The notes below the pieces were generated by a model. The model had not been told where the DNA came from and did not search any database. It worked only from the letters and a program-made list of their open reading frames with translations. The translations under genes and the position numbers were made by a program. From positions 30,778 to 94,777 of the forward strand of contig JAIQFB010000021.1 of NCBI GenBank assembly GCA_020073485.1: 64,000 bases of DNA, given 5' to 3'. Origin of the DNA: Terriglobia bacterium (GTDB lineage Bacteria > Acidobacteriota > Terriglobia > Acidiferrales > UBA7541). Positions 1 through 8,611 of the stretch are shown piece after piece; the stretch's first letter is position 1; the number at the start of each line of letters is the position of its first letter.

Positions 1-2
1 AC

Positions 3-191
3 TCCGACATGCGCGCCGACCTGGAACTGCACCTGGCCCGCTGCACCGACTGCCGCGTGGTCGTCGACACCACGCGCAAAACCATCCAGATCTTCTGCAA
101 CTCCGAACCCGTCCCCCTTCCCGAAGACGTCCGCCAGCGCCTGCACACGGCCCTGATGGACCGGTTCCGGCGGAATGCGAAAACAATTTAG
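3..191 (+). CDS. anti-sigma-factor-type zinc-finger protein, 3' end
   Basis: The frame is open to the left edge, so the 5' end lies outside the window; the in-window ATG at 9 is probably internal. The visible part begins with a His-x3-Cys-x2-Cys motif (HLARCTDC), the C-terminal half of the putative zinc-finger fold found in ZAS-type anti-sigma factors and related cytoplasmic regulators. About 45 polar residues follow and no membrane segment is seen before the stop, so this looks like a short soluble member. An ECF sigma-factor gene would be expected just upstream, outside the window. The gene converges on the kinase ending at 210. Family inference is moderate because only about 60 residues are visible. 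Confidence 0.6.
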   Translation, partial: SDMRADLELHLARCTDCRVVVDTTRKTIQIFCNSEPVPLPEDVRQRLHTALMDRFRRNAKTI

Positions 192-209
192 CCGCCGCGG
201 CTTGTTGGC

Positions 210-1349
210 TTACCCTTTTGCCGCCAAAGTAAAGTAGAACGTGGCGCCTTTATCCACCTGCGCTTCCGCCCAGATCCGGCCCCCATGTCTTTGGATGATC
301 CTGCGGACCGTCGCCAGGCCCACGCCGGTGCCTTTGAATTCCTCCTGGCTATGCAGCCGCTGAAACGGGCTGAACAGATTGCCGGCATGTTGCATGTCAA
401 ATCCGGCGCCATTATCCCGAACGAAGATGGCCTGCTCGCCGTCGACGGACACATTACCGATCTCGATTTCCGGGAGGTCCCGATGGCCCGAATACTTGAC
501 GGCATTCCCGATCAAATTGACGAATGCCTGCTTGAGAAGTCCACGATCGCCTTCGACGGCCGGCAAAGGGCCGATTCTCCAGTGGATTTTCTTGCCCTGC
601 GGTTCGGGGACGCACTCCTGCTGAACCGATCTGACGATTTCATCCAGGCGAGTGGGTTGCATCTTCAATTGCTGCCGCCCGAGGCGCGACAAGTTGAGCA
701 GATCCTCGATGATGCCTGACATCTGGTGCACACCCAAATGGATGTGCTTCAAGTATTTCTTTCCCTGCGCGCTCAGCAGATGTCCGTGCGTTTCTTCCAG
801 GATTGTGGAGAAGCCGTCAATCAAGTGCAGCGGACCGCGCAGATCGTGCGAAACCGATGAACTGAAGGCCTCCAATTCCTGGTTCGCGGCCTCCAGTTCC
901 GCAGTGCGCATCCGAACTCGTTCTTCCAACTGCTCATTGAACACACGAATCTGCTGTTCAGACTTCTCGCGCTCGATCGCATAGCGGATGGCCCGGGACA
1001 GCACGCTGCCCTTCAAGTCCACCTTCGTCACGTAGTCTTGCGCCCCCTCCTGCACCATCTTCAGGGCCAGCGCTTCATCCCCTAACCCGGTAAGGACAAT
1101 TATGGGAACGGTGGGGGCCTGCGCCCTTGCCTTGGTGAACGTTTCTGTTCCCTCGCTGTCGGGAAGTGCAAGGTCCAGGAGAATCGCGTCGACCCCTCCC
1201 GCGCTGAGACGGCGCAGCGCGGAAGCGAGCCGGTCGGTGGTTTCCAGATCAAATGTGTTTCCGGTCAGGTCCGTGAGTGATTCGCGGATCAGCCGGGCGT
1301 CCCCGGGATTATCTTCAACCAGAAGAACCGTCAATCGTTGATCGATCAT
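210..1349 (-). CDS. hybrid response regulator-histidine kinase
   Basis: The 379-residue cytoplasmic protein carries an N-terminal receiver domain (about 5-120) with acidic pocket VEDN, phosphoacceptor Asp59 (ILLDLALPD) and switch Thr (VLTG). A short coiled linker, a HisKA domain with His168 (SVSHDLRGPL) and a HATPase_c domain (GTGVGLATV, C-terminal GGRIWAE) follow. It therefore receives phosphate on the receiver and can autophosphorylate on His. The start is set at the ATG that overlaps the stop of the upstream regulator (ATGA); the frame is open 12 codons further upstream, inside that gene. No membrane segment is present. It is the last gene of a kinase-regulator-hybrid operon read on the minus strand. 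The stimulus is not identifiable from sequence. Confidence 0.9.
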   Translation of the reverse strand: MIDQRLTVLLVEDNPGDARLIRESLTDLTGNTFDLETTDRLASALRRLSAGGVDAILLDLALPDSEGTETFTKARAQAPTVPIIVLTGLGDEALALKMVQEGAQDYVTKVDLKGSVLSRAIRYAIEREKSEQQIRVFNEQLEERVRMRTAELEAANQELEAFSSSVSHDLRGPLHLIDGFSTILEETHGHLLSAQGKKYLKHIHLGVHQMSGIIEDLLNLSRLGRQQLKMQPTRLDEIVRSVQQECVPEPQGKKIHWRIGPLPAVEGDRGLLKQAFVNLIGNAVKYSGHRDLPEIEIGNVSVDGEQAIFVRDNGAGFDMQHAGNLFSPFQRLHSQEEFKGTGVGLATVRRIIQRHGGRIWAEAQVDKGATFYFTLAAKG

Positions 1350-1798
1350 TGCTTGTGATTCGGCAGTTTGACAATGGCTAGCCAAAAGTCCTCCAGGGAT
1401 TTCACAACCTTAACGAATTGCTCCAGGTCGACCGGTTTGGTCACGTAGCAATTGGCGTGGAGATTGTAGGTTTTCAGGATGTCCTCCTCGGCCTTCGATG
1501 TCGTGAGGATGACCACGGGAATTCTTTTCAGGTCGGGGTCGTCCTTGATCTTTTCCAGAACCTCTCGGCCATCCATCACCGGCAAATTGAGGTCGAGCAG
1601 GATCAGGTCCGGCCGCACCGATTGCGCGAACTTGCCTTGCTTGCGCAGGCAAAGCAACGCTTCCTGCCCGTTGCTTGCGACGATCAGATTGTTGCTGACT
1701 TTGCTGGTCTTGAGAACTTCCCGCGTGAGCCGGACATCCCCCGCATTGTCCTCGACGAGCAGGATATCAACGGGCATAGACTGGAGTTCGAAGTTCAT
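1346..1798 (-). CDS. CheY-like single-domain response regulator (Rcp1-type)
   Basis: The 150-residue protein is a lone receiver domain with acidic residues VEDN at 15-18, phosphoacceptor Asp69 (LILLDLNLPVMDG), switch Thr (ILTTS) and Lys121 (TKPVD). The insertion and spacing resemble the Rcp1-type regulators that pair with phytochrome-like and other soluble kinases. It has no output domain, so it acts as a phosphorelay shuttle or by protein contact. It overlaps the end of the upstream CHASE3 kinase by 32 bases and the next gene by ATGA, indicating translational coupling. A second ATG at 1777 (MPVDILL) is an alternative start. Confidence 0.92.
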   Translation of the reverse strand: MNFELQSMPVDILLVEDNAGDVRLTREVLKTSKVSNNLIVASNGQEALLCLRKQGKFAQSVRPDLILLDLNLPVMDGREVLEKIKDDPDLKRIPVVILTTSKAEEDILKTYNLHANCYVTKPVDLEQFVKVVKSLEDFWLAIVKLPNHKQ

Positions 1799-3314
1799 TC
1801 TGGTCTCCCTTTTCAGTCATCTGAATTTCGGCGCCGGGAATCGTGAAACAGAACGTGGTTCCGCCTCCCGGGGACGGTTCGATCCAAATTCGGCCGCCAT
1901 GGCGTTCGACAATCTTCTTGCAGATCGCGAGTCCAATTCCCGTGCCGGGGTACTCGGTCTTGGTATGAAGCCTCTGGAAAATGACAAAGATTCGGTCGGC
2001 ATGCTCCTGCGAAATGCCGATCCCGTTGTCGCGAACCGATATTTTCCAGTCGCTGCCGTTCCTCTCGGCTGAGATATGGATGTGAGGAGGTTCCTCGCCA
2101 TGAAACTTGATGGCGTTGGTGAGAAGATTTTGCAATAGCTGCCCGAGTTGCTGCGGATCGGCTATAACCATTGGCAACGGATCATGCACAATTACCGCTC
2201 CGCTCTCCTCAACTGCAAATCTAAGACTATCCAACACTCGGCGGAGCAGGGCCTCGCTATCGGTCGACGCAAGCGACTTCCCTTGCGTCCCGACCCGGGA
2301 ATAACTGAGTAGATCGGAAATCAAAGTTTGCATCCGGGTGGCGCCATCCACGGCGTAGTTGATGAAGTCTCGCGCATCATCGTCAAGCTGATCTCTGTAG
2401 CGCTTGGCCAAAAGTTGCGTGAAGCTTGCCACCATTCGCAGCGGCTCCTGTAAATCGTGCGAGGCGACGTAGGCAAACTGCTGCAGCTCGCTGTTGGAGC
2501 GTGCCAGGTCTTGCGCGCGTTGCGCAAGCTCGGCGGTTCGCTCGGCTACGCGCCGTTCTAAGCCCACGTTCAGCTCACGAATATTCTCTTCCGCTCGCCT
2601 TCGCCGCTCCATTTCCCTCCCGACGATGCCCCCTGCCAGCCACAGAAATACGACCGCAAGGATTTCTCCGCTCACAATTACGATCCTGGTGGTCCGCGCG
2701 CTTGCATCCGCTTCGTTGGAGCGCTGCGCCAATAATCGATTCTCTTCCTCTCTCATTGCGGCGATCTGTGCCCTGATTTGATCCATGCTTTCTTTACCCG
2801 ATCCCTGGCGCACCCCCTCGGCTCCAGCCACCAGCCCACGCCGCTCCCGGATTTCGATCCGGTACCGGAGTTCCGCCAGCTTTAGCGTGATGAGTTGTTC
2901 CAGACGATCCTGCGAATGCTGCTGAACCGGATTATCGGCCGTCAATTCGCGAATTTCCTTCACATCATGGTCAACGAGAGAGAGAGCTTCGGAGTAAGGT
3001 TCCAGATAGGATGGTTCTCCCGTGAGGATGTACCCTCTTTGGCCGGTCTCCGCGTCCAGCAAATCGGTCAAGACCGCATCGAGCTTTTCCAAGACCAAGT
3101 GTGTGTGCGTCACCCACAACCTGTCCTCGTCATTGCGAATCAAGCTCCGGTACGAAAGAATGCCGACCAGAGTTAAGATGGCCAAGGCCGTTCCAAAACC
3201 TACAACGATCTTGAATTTAAATGTCATTCCATTCGCCTGGGAAAATCGGCTCTCGCGGCCTGGAGAAGGGGAATCGGAAGGCCGAACAAAGAACTCTTGA
3301 AGGGGTACGGCCAT
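1767..3314 (-). CDS. CHASE3-domain sensor histidine kinase
   Basis: The protein is up to 515 residues. A membrane segment at about 35-56 and a second at about 211-230 flank an extracytoplasmic CHASE3-type domain (DLLDAETGQRGYILTGE). A coiled linker, HisKA with His286 (YVASHDLQEPL) and HATPase_c (DNGIGI, GTGIGLAICKKIVERHGG) follow. It should sense an external or membrane signal and phosphorylate the regulator encoded immediately downstream. Two starts are possible: ATG 3314, giving a 29-residue polar leader, or ATG 3227 (MTFKFKI), directly before the first membrane helix. Neither has a clear Shine-Dalgarno site, and 3227 would look more like other family members. It is first in a three-gene minus-strand operon. 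Confidence 0.9.
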   Translation of the reverse strand: MAVPLQEFFVRPSDSPSPGRESRFSQANGMTFKFKIVVGFGTALAILTLVGILSYRSLIRNDEDRLWVTHTHLVLEKLDAVLTDLLDAETGQRGYILTGEPSYLEPYSEALSLVDHDVKEIRELTADNPVQQHSQDRLEQLITLKLAELRYRIEIRERRGLVAGAEGVRQGSGKESMDQIRAQIAAMREEENRLLAQRSNEADASARTTRIVIVSGEILAVVFLWLAGGIVGREMERRRRAEENIRELNVGLERRVAERTAELAQRAQDLARSNSELQQFAYVASHDLQEPLRMVASFTQLLAKRYRDQLDDDARDFINYAVDGATRMQTLISDLLSYSRVGTQGKSLASTDSEALLRRVLDSLRFAVEESGAVIVHDPLPMVIADPQQLGQLLQNLLTNAIKFHGEEPPHIHISAERNGSDWKISVRDNGIGISQEHADRIFVIFQRLHTKTEYPGTGIGLAICKKIVERHGGRIWIEPSPGGGTTFCFTIPGAEIQMTEKGDQNELRTPVYAR

Positions 3315-3525
3315 TCTAGACCAGAATCTCGGCTTGCACTCAAGTCAAAGAGGCATGTGCTCCATCGAATAACTCCCCGAGGGTGTCCGCTTCCCCTTGG
3401 ACGTGCGGTGAATTGGTCCTGCGGTCTACGCGCAGGCGTCTCTCCTGCTGAGGCTTGGTCCACGAATAGTGTAGAATGCCTTTTAGCGCCTCAGGCTCCG
3501 TCGCCTGCCGCATGATTGAGGATTC

Positions 3526-4614
3526 ATGGCTCCAAACATTCAGACCATCGGCATTGCCAACGGGGGAGGAGATTGCCCGGGACTCAACGCCGTGATTCGC
3601 GGCGCGGTTCGCAGCGCGATCCTGGGGCGCGGCTGGCGCGTCATTGGCATCCAGGACGGATTTGACGGGCTGATCTGGCCTGAACGAACCATGCCTCTGA
3701 CCGTCGAATCGATTGCCGGAATTTTGCCGCGCGGCGGCACGATCCTGGGCACCACGAATCGCGGAAACCCGTTTCGCTACCGGGTCGATAAGGACGGAAA
3801 GAAAGAAACGCACGATTATTCGCTCATCTGCTGCGAGAACGCCAGAAAACTCGGCCTGGACGCGCTGATCGTGATTGGCGGCGACGGCACTTTGACCATC
3901 GCGAGGGATCTTGGGCGCATGGGAATTCCGATCGTGGGAGTCCCCAAGACGATCGATAACGATCTTTCGGCGACCGAGGTCACCTTCGGATTCGACACCG
4001 CCCTGCACGTGGCCACCGACGCCATCGACCGCCTGCACACCACGGCCGAATCGCACGGCCGCGTCATGGTCATCGAAGTTATGGGCCGCAACGCCGGATG
4101 GATTGCCCTGCATTCGGGAATCGCCGGTGGCGCCGATGTCATCCTGATCCCGGAAATTCCGTTTACCATCGAAACAGTTTGCGAAAAACTCCGCGAACGC
4201 GCCGCCACGGGGAAGAAATTTTCACTGGTCGTAGTTGCCGAAGGCGTAAAACTGCAACCCTTGGATCCTGAGGGCAATCCGTTTCCGGCGCCGCGTCCCG
4301 GCCAGGTGGGCATCCTGATCGGCGACGCCATCCACAAATTGCTGAAAAAAGACGTTCGCATTACGGTCCTGGGACACATCCAGCGCGGGGGATCGCCCAG
4401 CCCCTTCGACCGGATTCTGGCCACGCGCTTCGGAGTTGAGGCCATCGAGTTGATAGCGCGCGGGGAGTTTGGCCGCATGGTCTGCCTGCGGGCCGGCGAG
4501 ATTGAATCGGTTCCAATCGACGAGGCCGTGGGCGAAACGCGCCTGGTCAATCCCCGGGGCAGCATGGTGCGAGCCGCGCGGGCCGTGGGCATCACGTTCG
4601 GCGATCCGGGATAA
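3526..4614 (+). CDS. pfkA: 6-phosphofructokinase, ATP-type by active-site residue
   Basis: The 362-residue protein phosphorylates fructose 6-phosphate to fructose 1,6-bisphosphate, the committed step of glycolysis. The sequence shows the N-terminal phosphate-binding GGGDCPG loop (13-19), the GGDGT motif (118-122) and the catalytic TIDND (142-146). Gly121, rather than Asp, at the position of E. coli Gly104 favours ATP over pyrophosphate. Lys141 before TIDND is the residue seen in mixed group III enzymes and in PPi enzymes. The later motifs MGRNAGWIAL and LGHIQRGGSPSPFDR are intact. The start has a GAGGAT ribosome site. The membrane protein starting at 4629 follows at 14 bases. Confidence 0.95.
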   Translation: MAPNIQTIGIANGGGDCPGLNAVIRGAVRSAILGRGWRVIGIQDGFDGLIWPERTMPLTVESIAGILPRGGTILGTTNRGNPFRYRVDKDGKKETHDYSLICCENARKLGLDALIVIGGDGTLTIARDLGRMGIPIVGVPKTIDNDLSATEVTFGFDTALHVATDAIDRLHTTAESHGRVMVIEVMGRNAGWIALHSGIAGGADVILIPEIPFTIETVCEKLRERAATGKKFSLVVVAEGVKLQPLDPEGNPFPAPRPGQVGILIGDAIHKLLKKDVRITVLGHIQRGGSPSPFDRILATRFGVEAIELIARGEFGRMVCLRAGEIESVPIDEAVGETRLVNPRGSMVRAARAVGITFGDPG

Positions 4615-4628
4615 GAGGACAAATTCAA

Positions 4629-5777
4629 ATGGTCTGGCGAATTCTTCGCAAGGGAGGAGTGATTCCCCTGCTGCTCATCCTTGCCGCGGTCGGATACTGG
4701 AAACTGTATCCGCACCCTCCCAAAATCATTTCCGTCGGATATGTGGCCGATCGCGACGTCATTCTCTGGAATACTCTGGCTCAGGTGAAACAGCCGATCG
4801 GCGATCTGCACTACGGCGACCGCGTCGAAGTGGTGCGCGCGGAGGGAAATTCGATGCAGGTGCGCGGGCCTTCCGGCACAATCGGGTGGCTGATGGATTC
4901 CAAGCAGGTGATGGATGAGCAGCTGTGGGGGGAAAGCGCCGCCCTGCTGGCGCGCGCGCAGACCTTGCCCGTGCAGGCGGCGGGCCACACGAAAACCGTC
5001 AGCAATATTCGCATCGAGCCGGGACGCGACGCCAAGCGCATATTTCAATTCACGCGCGGCACGCCTGTGGTCGTTCTGGAGCGTACCGTGGCCGATGCCC
5101 CACAGGCCGGCGAAGACAATTCGCCGGATGCAAAAGGCGCGGCGGCGCCGGAACAAGATGCAAAGCAGGAGGATTGGCTGCTCGTGCTTCGCGCGCCAGA
5201 CACTTCTTCCGCCGACGCCAACCCGACAGCAGCCCAGAATCCGGCAAAGGCCGCCTCTCCGGCTTCCGGCGATCACGTCAGCGGCGGCCCGGCAAATTCG
5301 CAGGCGAGCCCCATGCCGGGCGGCTCTTCCTCCGCGGCCCCGGTCGCCGGATGGGTCCTGGCGCGGTTTATCGACCTGGACATGCCGGGTCCGGTGCGGG
5401 ATAACGCCAACACCGCCGATTTGCACGTGCTGGCCTGGTTTGTGCTCAATCAAGTGCCGGACGGTTCGGGAGGCCAAGCGCCGCAATATCTGGTCGCCGG
5501 ATCCCGGGGCGGCGAGGGCCAGCCCTGCGATTTCACTCTGCTCCGTGTGTACACCTGGAGCGTCGCGCGTAAGCGCTACGAAACCGCTTATGTCGAAAGC
5601 GACCTGTGCGGGCGGCTGCCGATCCTCGTATCTCGCGGCGAAAAAGGCCCCACGTTCCATTTCACCGATGCAAACGATGCTCCCGCGCAAAGAACCTATG
5701 TGATGGAACAGACCTCCGTGCGCCGCGTGAAGGACGAGTCGGCGCGCGCGTCCGCGCCCCGGCGGAAAAAGCCTTGA
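4629..5777 (+). CDS. membrane-anchored protein with SH3-like repeats, unknown function
   Basis: The 382-residue protein has one N-terminal membrane anchor (about 8-24) and an extracytoplasmic body. Two stretches look like bacterial SH3 (SH3b) folds: about 40-90 (DLHYGDRVEVV...IGWLMDSKQV) and about 118-210 (SNIRIEPGRDAKRIFQFTRGTPVVVLER). The second is interrupted by a low-complexity Ala/Pro/Ser/Gly linker and closed by AGWVLARFIDLD. The C-terminal third (about 255-370) is a separate beta-rich region. SH3b modules usually bind peptidoglycan or peptides at the wall. Its stop overlaps the likely TTG start of the glycosyltransferase (TTGA), so the two are translationally coupled. A specific function cannot be assigned. 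Confidence 0.75.
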   Translation: MVWRILRKGGVIPLLLILAAVGYWKLYPHPPKIISVGYVADRDVILWNTLAQVKQPIGDLHYGDRVEVVRAEGNSMQVRGPSGTIGWLMDSKQVMDEQLWGESAALLARAQTLPVQAAGHTKTVSNIRIEPGRDAKRIFQFTRGTPVVVLERTVADAPQAGEDNSPDAKGAAAPEQDAKQEDWLLVLRAPDTSSADANPTAAQNPAKAASPASGDHVSGGPANSQASPMPGGSSSAAPVAGWVLARFIDLDMPGPVRDNANTADLHVLAWFVLNQVPDGSGGQAPQYLVAGSRGGEGQPCDFTLLRVYTWSVARKRYETAYVESDLCGRLPILVSRGEKGPTFHFTDANDAPAQRTYVMEQTSVRRVKDESARASAPRRKKP

Positions 5778-7063
5778 GCGGCGCGCGCGCGGCGTCCCCT
5801 CTTTCCTTTTCTTCTCCAAGAACGATGGTCGTCGCCGCCCTTGCCCTACGTTTGCTGGTCATGCCGTTCACGTGCACGGCGCAACTCGATCCCGCTCTGG
5901 ACCACAAGGCTTTTGGCTATGAAACCGGGCGCGTCGCGCGCTCCATCGCCACCGGCCAGGGATTCAGTTCCCCGTACGGCGAGCCGACCGGGCCGACTGC
6001 GTTGATGCCGCCCGCGTACACCTACCTGCTGGCGGGCGTGTTCAAGTTGTTCGGCGTCTACAGCACGGCCTCGGCGCTGGTCATCCTGTCCCTGAACAAC
6101 CTGTTCTCCTCTCTTACCTGCCTGCCGGTGTTTCTGATTGCGCGCCGGGTGTTCGGGGCGCGAGCCGCCGTGTGGGCCGGGTGGATGTGGGCCTTGTTTC
6201 CTTATTCGATTACACTGTCAAACATAACGATTTGGGAAACAACCCTCACCACGCTGCTGCTGAGCCTGCTAGTGCTGGCGACCCTCTCGCTGGAAGAATC
6301 CTCGACCCTCGGCGGCTGGATCGGGTACGGCCTGCTGTGGGCCCTGGCCGGGCTTTCCAGCCCCACCGCGCTTTCCGCCTTGCCGTTTCTCGGCGCGTGG
6401 ATCTGGTTCCGGCACTGGCGCCGCGGGAGCAACTGCACGGGCGCCGCGTTCGCCGCCTCGCTCGTGTTTCTGGCGGCGGTGGCCCCCTGGGTCTGGCGGT
6501 GCAGCCGGGTATACGGGCGGTTCGTGCCCTTCCGCAGCGGCTTCGGCCTGGATTTCCTGGTGGGAAATAGCGACGACACGCGCACGCCGTCCGATTGGAA
6601 CGTGCTCCCCGCGGACAACCCCGGGGAATTTCAAAAATTCAAATGGATGGGCGAACCCGCATACATGGCCATGAAGCAGCGCGAGGCTTTCGATTTCATG
6701 ACCGGGCAAACGAGCCGGTTTGCGCGGCAGACCTTGCGGCGAATCCTGTTCACATGGACGGCGATCTGGGATTTTCCTCCCGGCTGGACGCTGGGCGATT
6801 CCGGACTGCCGAACGTTCTCACCTACACGCTCTTCACGGCCCTGGCATTTGTGGGCATCGCCGGAGCGGTCCGCGATGGCCTGGATGGCGTGATTCCTCT
6901 GTTGCTCCCGCTGATCTTCTTCCCTTTGGTGTACTACATCACGCACGCGGATATTCGCTTCCGGCATCCGGTGGACCCCGAGGTCGTCATCTTTGCGGCC
7001 TATGGAGCGACCGCACTGTTCTCCCGAAGAACCGGAAAATTGGCCTCGGCGGACAACTCTTAG
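5774..7063 (+). CDS. GT39/PMT-like integral membrane glycosyltransferase
   Basis: The 429-residue polytopic protein has about ten hydrophobic helices and the early acidic periplasmic loop (TAQLDPALDHKAFGYE) expected near the catalytic site of the ArnT/PMT-type GT-C superfamily. Such enzymes move a sugar from a polyprenyl-phosphate carrier to a lipid or protein outside the membrane. The polyprenyl-phosphate sugar synthase needed to make the donor is encoded next (7302). The start is taken as TTG 5774, overlapping the upstream stop. ATG 5825 (MVVAALAL) would begin at the first helix. The frame stays open to 5606 inside the upstream gene, but that N-terminus is Arg/Pro-rich shadow sequence. Donor and acceptor are unknown. 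Confidence 0.78.
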   Translation: MSGARAASPLSFSSPRTMVVAALALRLLVMPFTCTAQLDPALDHKAFGYETGRVARSIATGQGFSSPYGEPTGPTALMPPAYTYLLAGVFKLFGVYSTASALVILSLNNLFSSLTCLPVFLIARRVFGARAAVWAGWMWALFPYSITLSNITIWETTLTTLLLSLLVLATLSLEESSTLGGWIGYGLLWALAGLSSPTALSALPFLGAWIWFRHWRRGSNCTGAAFAASLVFLAAVAPWVWRCSRVYGRFVPFRSGFGLDFLVGNSDDTRTPSDWNVLPADNPGEFQKFKWMGEPAYMAMKQREAFDFMTGQTSRFARQTLRRILFTWTAIWDFPPGWTLGDSGLPNVLTYTLFTALAFVGIAGAVRDGLDGVIPLLLPLIFFPLVYYITHADIRFRHPVDPEVVIFAAYGATALFSRRTGKLASADNS

Positions 7064-7301
7064 CGCCCCGGGCGAATCTCTACTTCCTGGGCTCGGCGAA
7101 TGCACGGTGACTGAATCGCGGCACCCCGTTGATAAAATCCGCGCTTTGCAAATGTTCGTTAACAGGAATGGGCCCTGGATATGCTAGTATCCCGCCTATC
7201 AGTCGGGACTACGGGCCATCGGTTACGCATTTTTGATGAGTGGAGTTCAAGTCTAACGGGCACGCGCTGTCGGGGTCTTCTCTCTCGCAACACAAAAAGA
7301 T

Positions 7302-8468
7302 ATGAAGCTAAGCGTAATTTCTCCCACGCTGAACGAAGCCGAGAACGTTCCGAGATTGGTGGAAGAGTTGGGCCTCGCCTTGCGCGACGTGGATTACGAA
7401 ATCCTTATTGTCGATGACAATTCCCCCGACCGCACCTGGTCGGTAGCCCATGAAATCGCCGCCGCCAATCCCCGCGTGCGTACCCTTCGCCGAATGCAGA
7501 ATCCGGGACTCGGATTGGCGGTGATGGATGGTTTTGCCGCGGCCGAAGGCGACGTCGTCGCCTGCATTGACGCCGATCTGCAGCACGATCCGGCGATCCT
7601 TTCCAAAATGCTGCAGGAATTCGATAAGGGAGCCGACGTCGTCGTGGGCAGCCGCCATGTCCAGGGCGGCAGCACGGGAGATTGGGATCGCTTGCGCCGA
7701 TTGCAGTCCTGGCTGGCCACCCGTACCGCGCAATTCTTCCTGGGAATTCGCCTGAAGGATCCGATGTCGGGCTACTTTCTTTTCTCGAGGAAAGATTTCG
7801 ACGGAGTCAAGGAAGACTTGAATGGAAGTGGATTCAAGATTCTGCTGGAGATACTGGCGAACCTCCGGCCTGAGCAAGTGACGGAAGTCCCCTATACCTT
7901 CAGGTCCCGTACCCGGGGAGAATCCAAACTATCGAACAAGGTGATTTTGCAGTACCTGCAGCAGGTCTGGCGGCTGTGTGGTTCGAGCCGGCATTTTTCC
8001 ATACGATTGTTGAAGTCGGCTGCCGGCGGAGCAGTCGAAACCCTCCTGAACCTTGCGCTGATGGCCTTGCTGCTTGTGCTGACGAATGTTCACAATTGGA
8101 GAGCCTCGGCGCTGGCTTGCCTGGGAGCGATGGGATTGAATTACTTCCTGCATCAGGCTCGGGCATGCGCCGCAGGCGCCGGCAAGGATTTCCGGAACCA
8201 GAATAGCTACTTTTCCTACCTGCTGATGTCCGCTGCAGGCCTGCTGATGACGACCATTTCCTATGCGGGGCTCTGCCGGAGCCTGCTTCATGCGCCCCTG
8301 GTGCATTTTGGTTCGGGCGCGCCGCTCTTTTTCGCGCGAATGTCCTGCCAGTTCGTTGCGGTGCTCCTCGGTATGGGATTTAACTACGCCTTGAACCGCA
8401 TGTTTGACTGGCCCGCGCCGGTCCGCCTCAACTGGGAGGCTCCCGCAAAAGCTCCCATCCTTCGCTGA
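7302..8468 (+). CDS. polyprenyl-phosphate glycosyltransferase (GT2) with GtrA-like membrane domain
   Basis: The 388-residue protein begins with a GT2 catalytic domain of dolichol-phosphate-mannose synthase type (about 1-230): SPTLNEAENV, VDDNSPD at 38-44, metal-binding DAD at 90-92 followed by LQHDP, then GSRHVQGG and DPMSGYFLF. It should load a sugar from a nucleotide donor onto polyprenyl phosphate. The C-terminal part (about 240-375) has four hydrophobic helices resembling a GtrA/DPMS-2 domain that moves or anchors the lipid-linked sugar. ATG 7302 follows the A-rich AAAAAGAT with only a weak ribosome site. The gene follows the GT39 gene after 238 bases, and together they look like a small glycan-assembly unit. 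Confidence 0.9.
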   Translation: MKLSVISPTLNEAENVPRLVEELGLALRDVDYEILIVDDNSPDRTWSVAHEIAAANPRVRTLRRMQNPGLGLAVMDGFAAAEGDVVACIDADLQHDPAILSKMLQEFDKGADVVVGSRHVQGGSTGDWDRLRRLQSWLATRTAQFFLGIRLKDPMSGYFLFSRKDFDGVKEDLNGSGFKILLEILANLRPEQVTEVPYTFRSRTRGESKLSNKVILQYLQQVWRLCGSSRHFSIRLLKSAAGGAVETLLNLALMALLLVLTNVHNWRASALACLGAMGLNYFLHQARACAAGAGKDFRNQNSYFSYLLMSAAGLLMTTISYAGLCRSLLHAPLVHFGSGAPLFFARMSCQFVAVLLGMGFNYALNRMFDWPAPVRLNWEAPAKAPILR

Positions 8469-8611
8469 TCGCTCCCGGCACTTTGAATTTCATGGAAATT
8501 TCGCGGCGCTTGCTCTTCAAGTTGCGCGTCCAGCGGAATCGCGCTCCGCTCAGCGCGTGGTAATATCCTAAACGGACGAAATCAAAAAACAGGCGAGTTC
8601 CTATTTTGCGC

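Noticed and set aside
3816..5819. 667-codon open frame antisense to pfkA and the SH3-like gene
   Set aside because: It lies opposite two well-supported genes, has no domain, and its composition (Arg, His, Gly, Pro) is what a GC-rich antisense frame gives.
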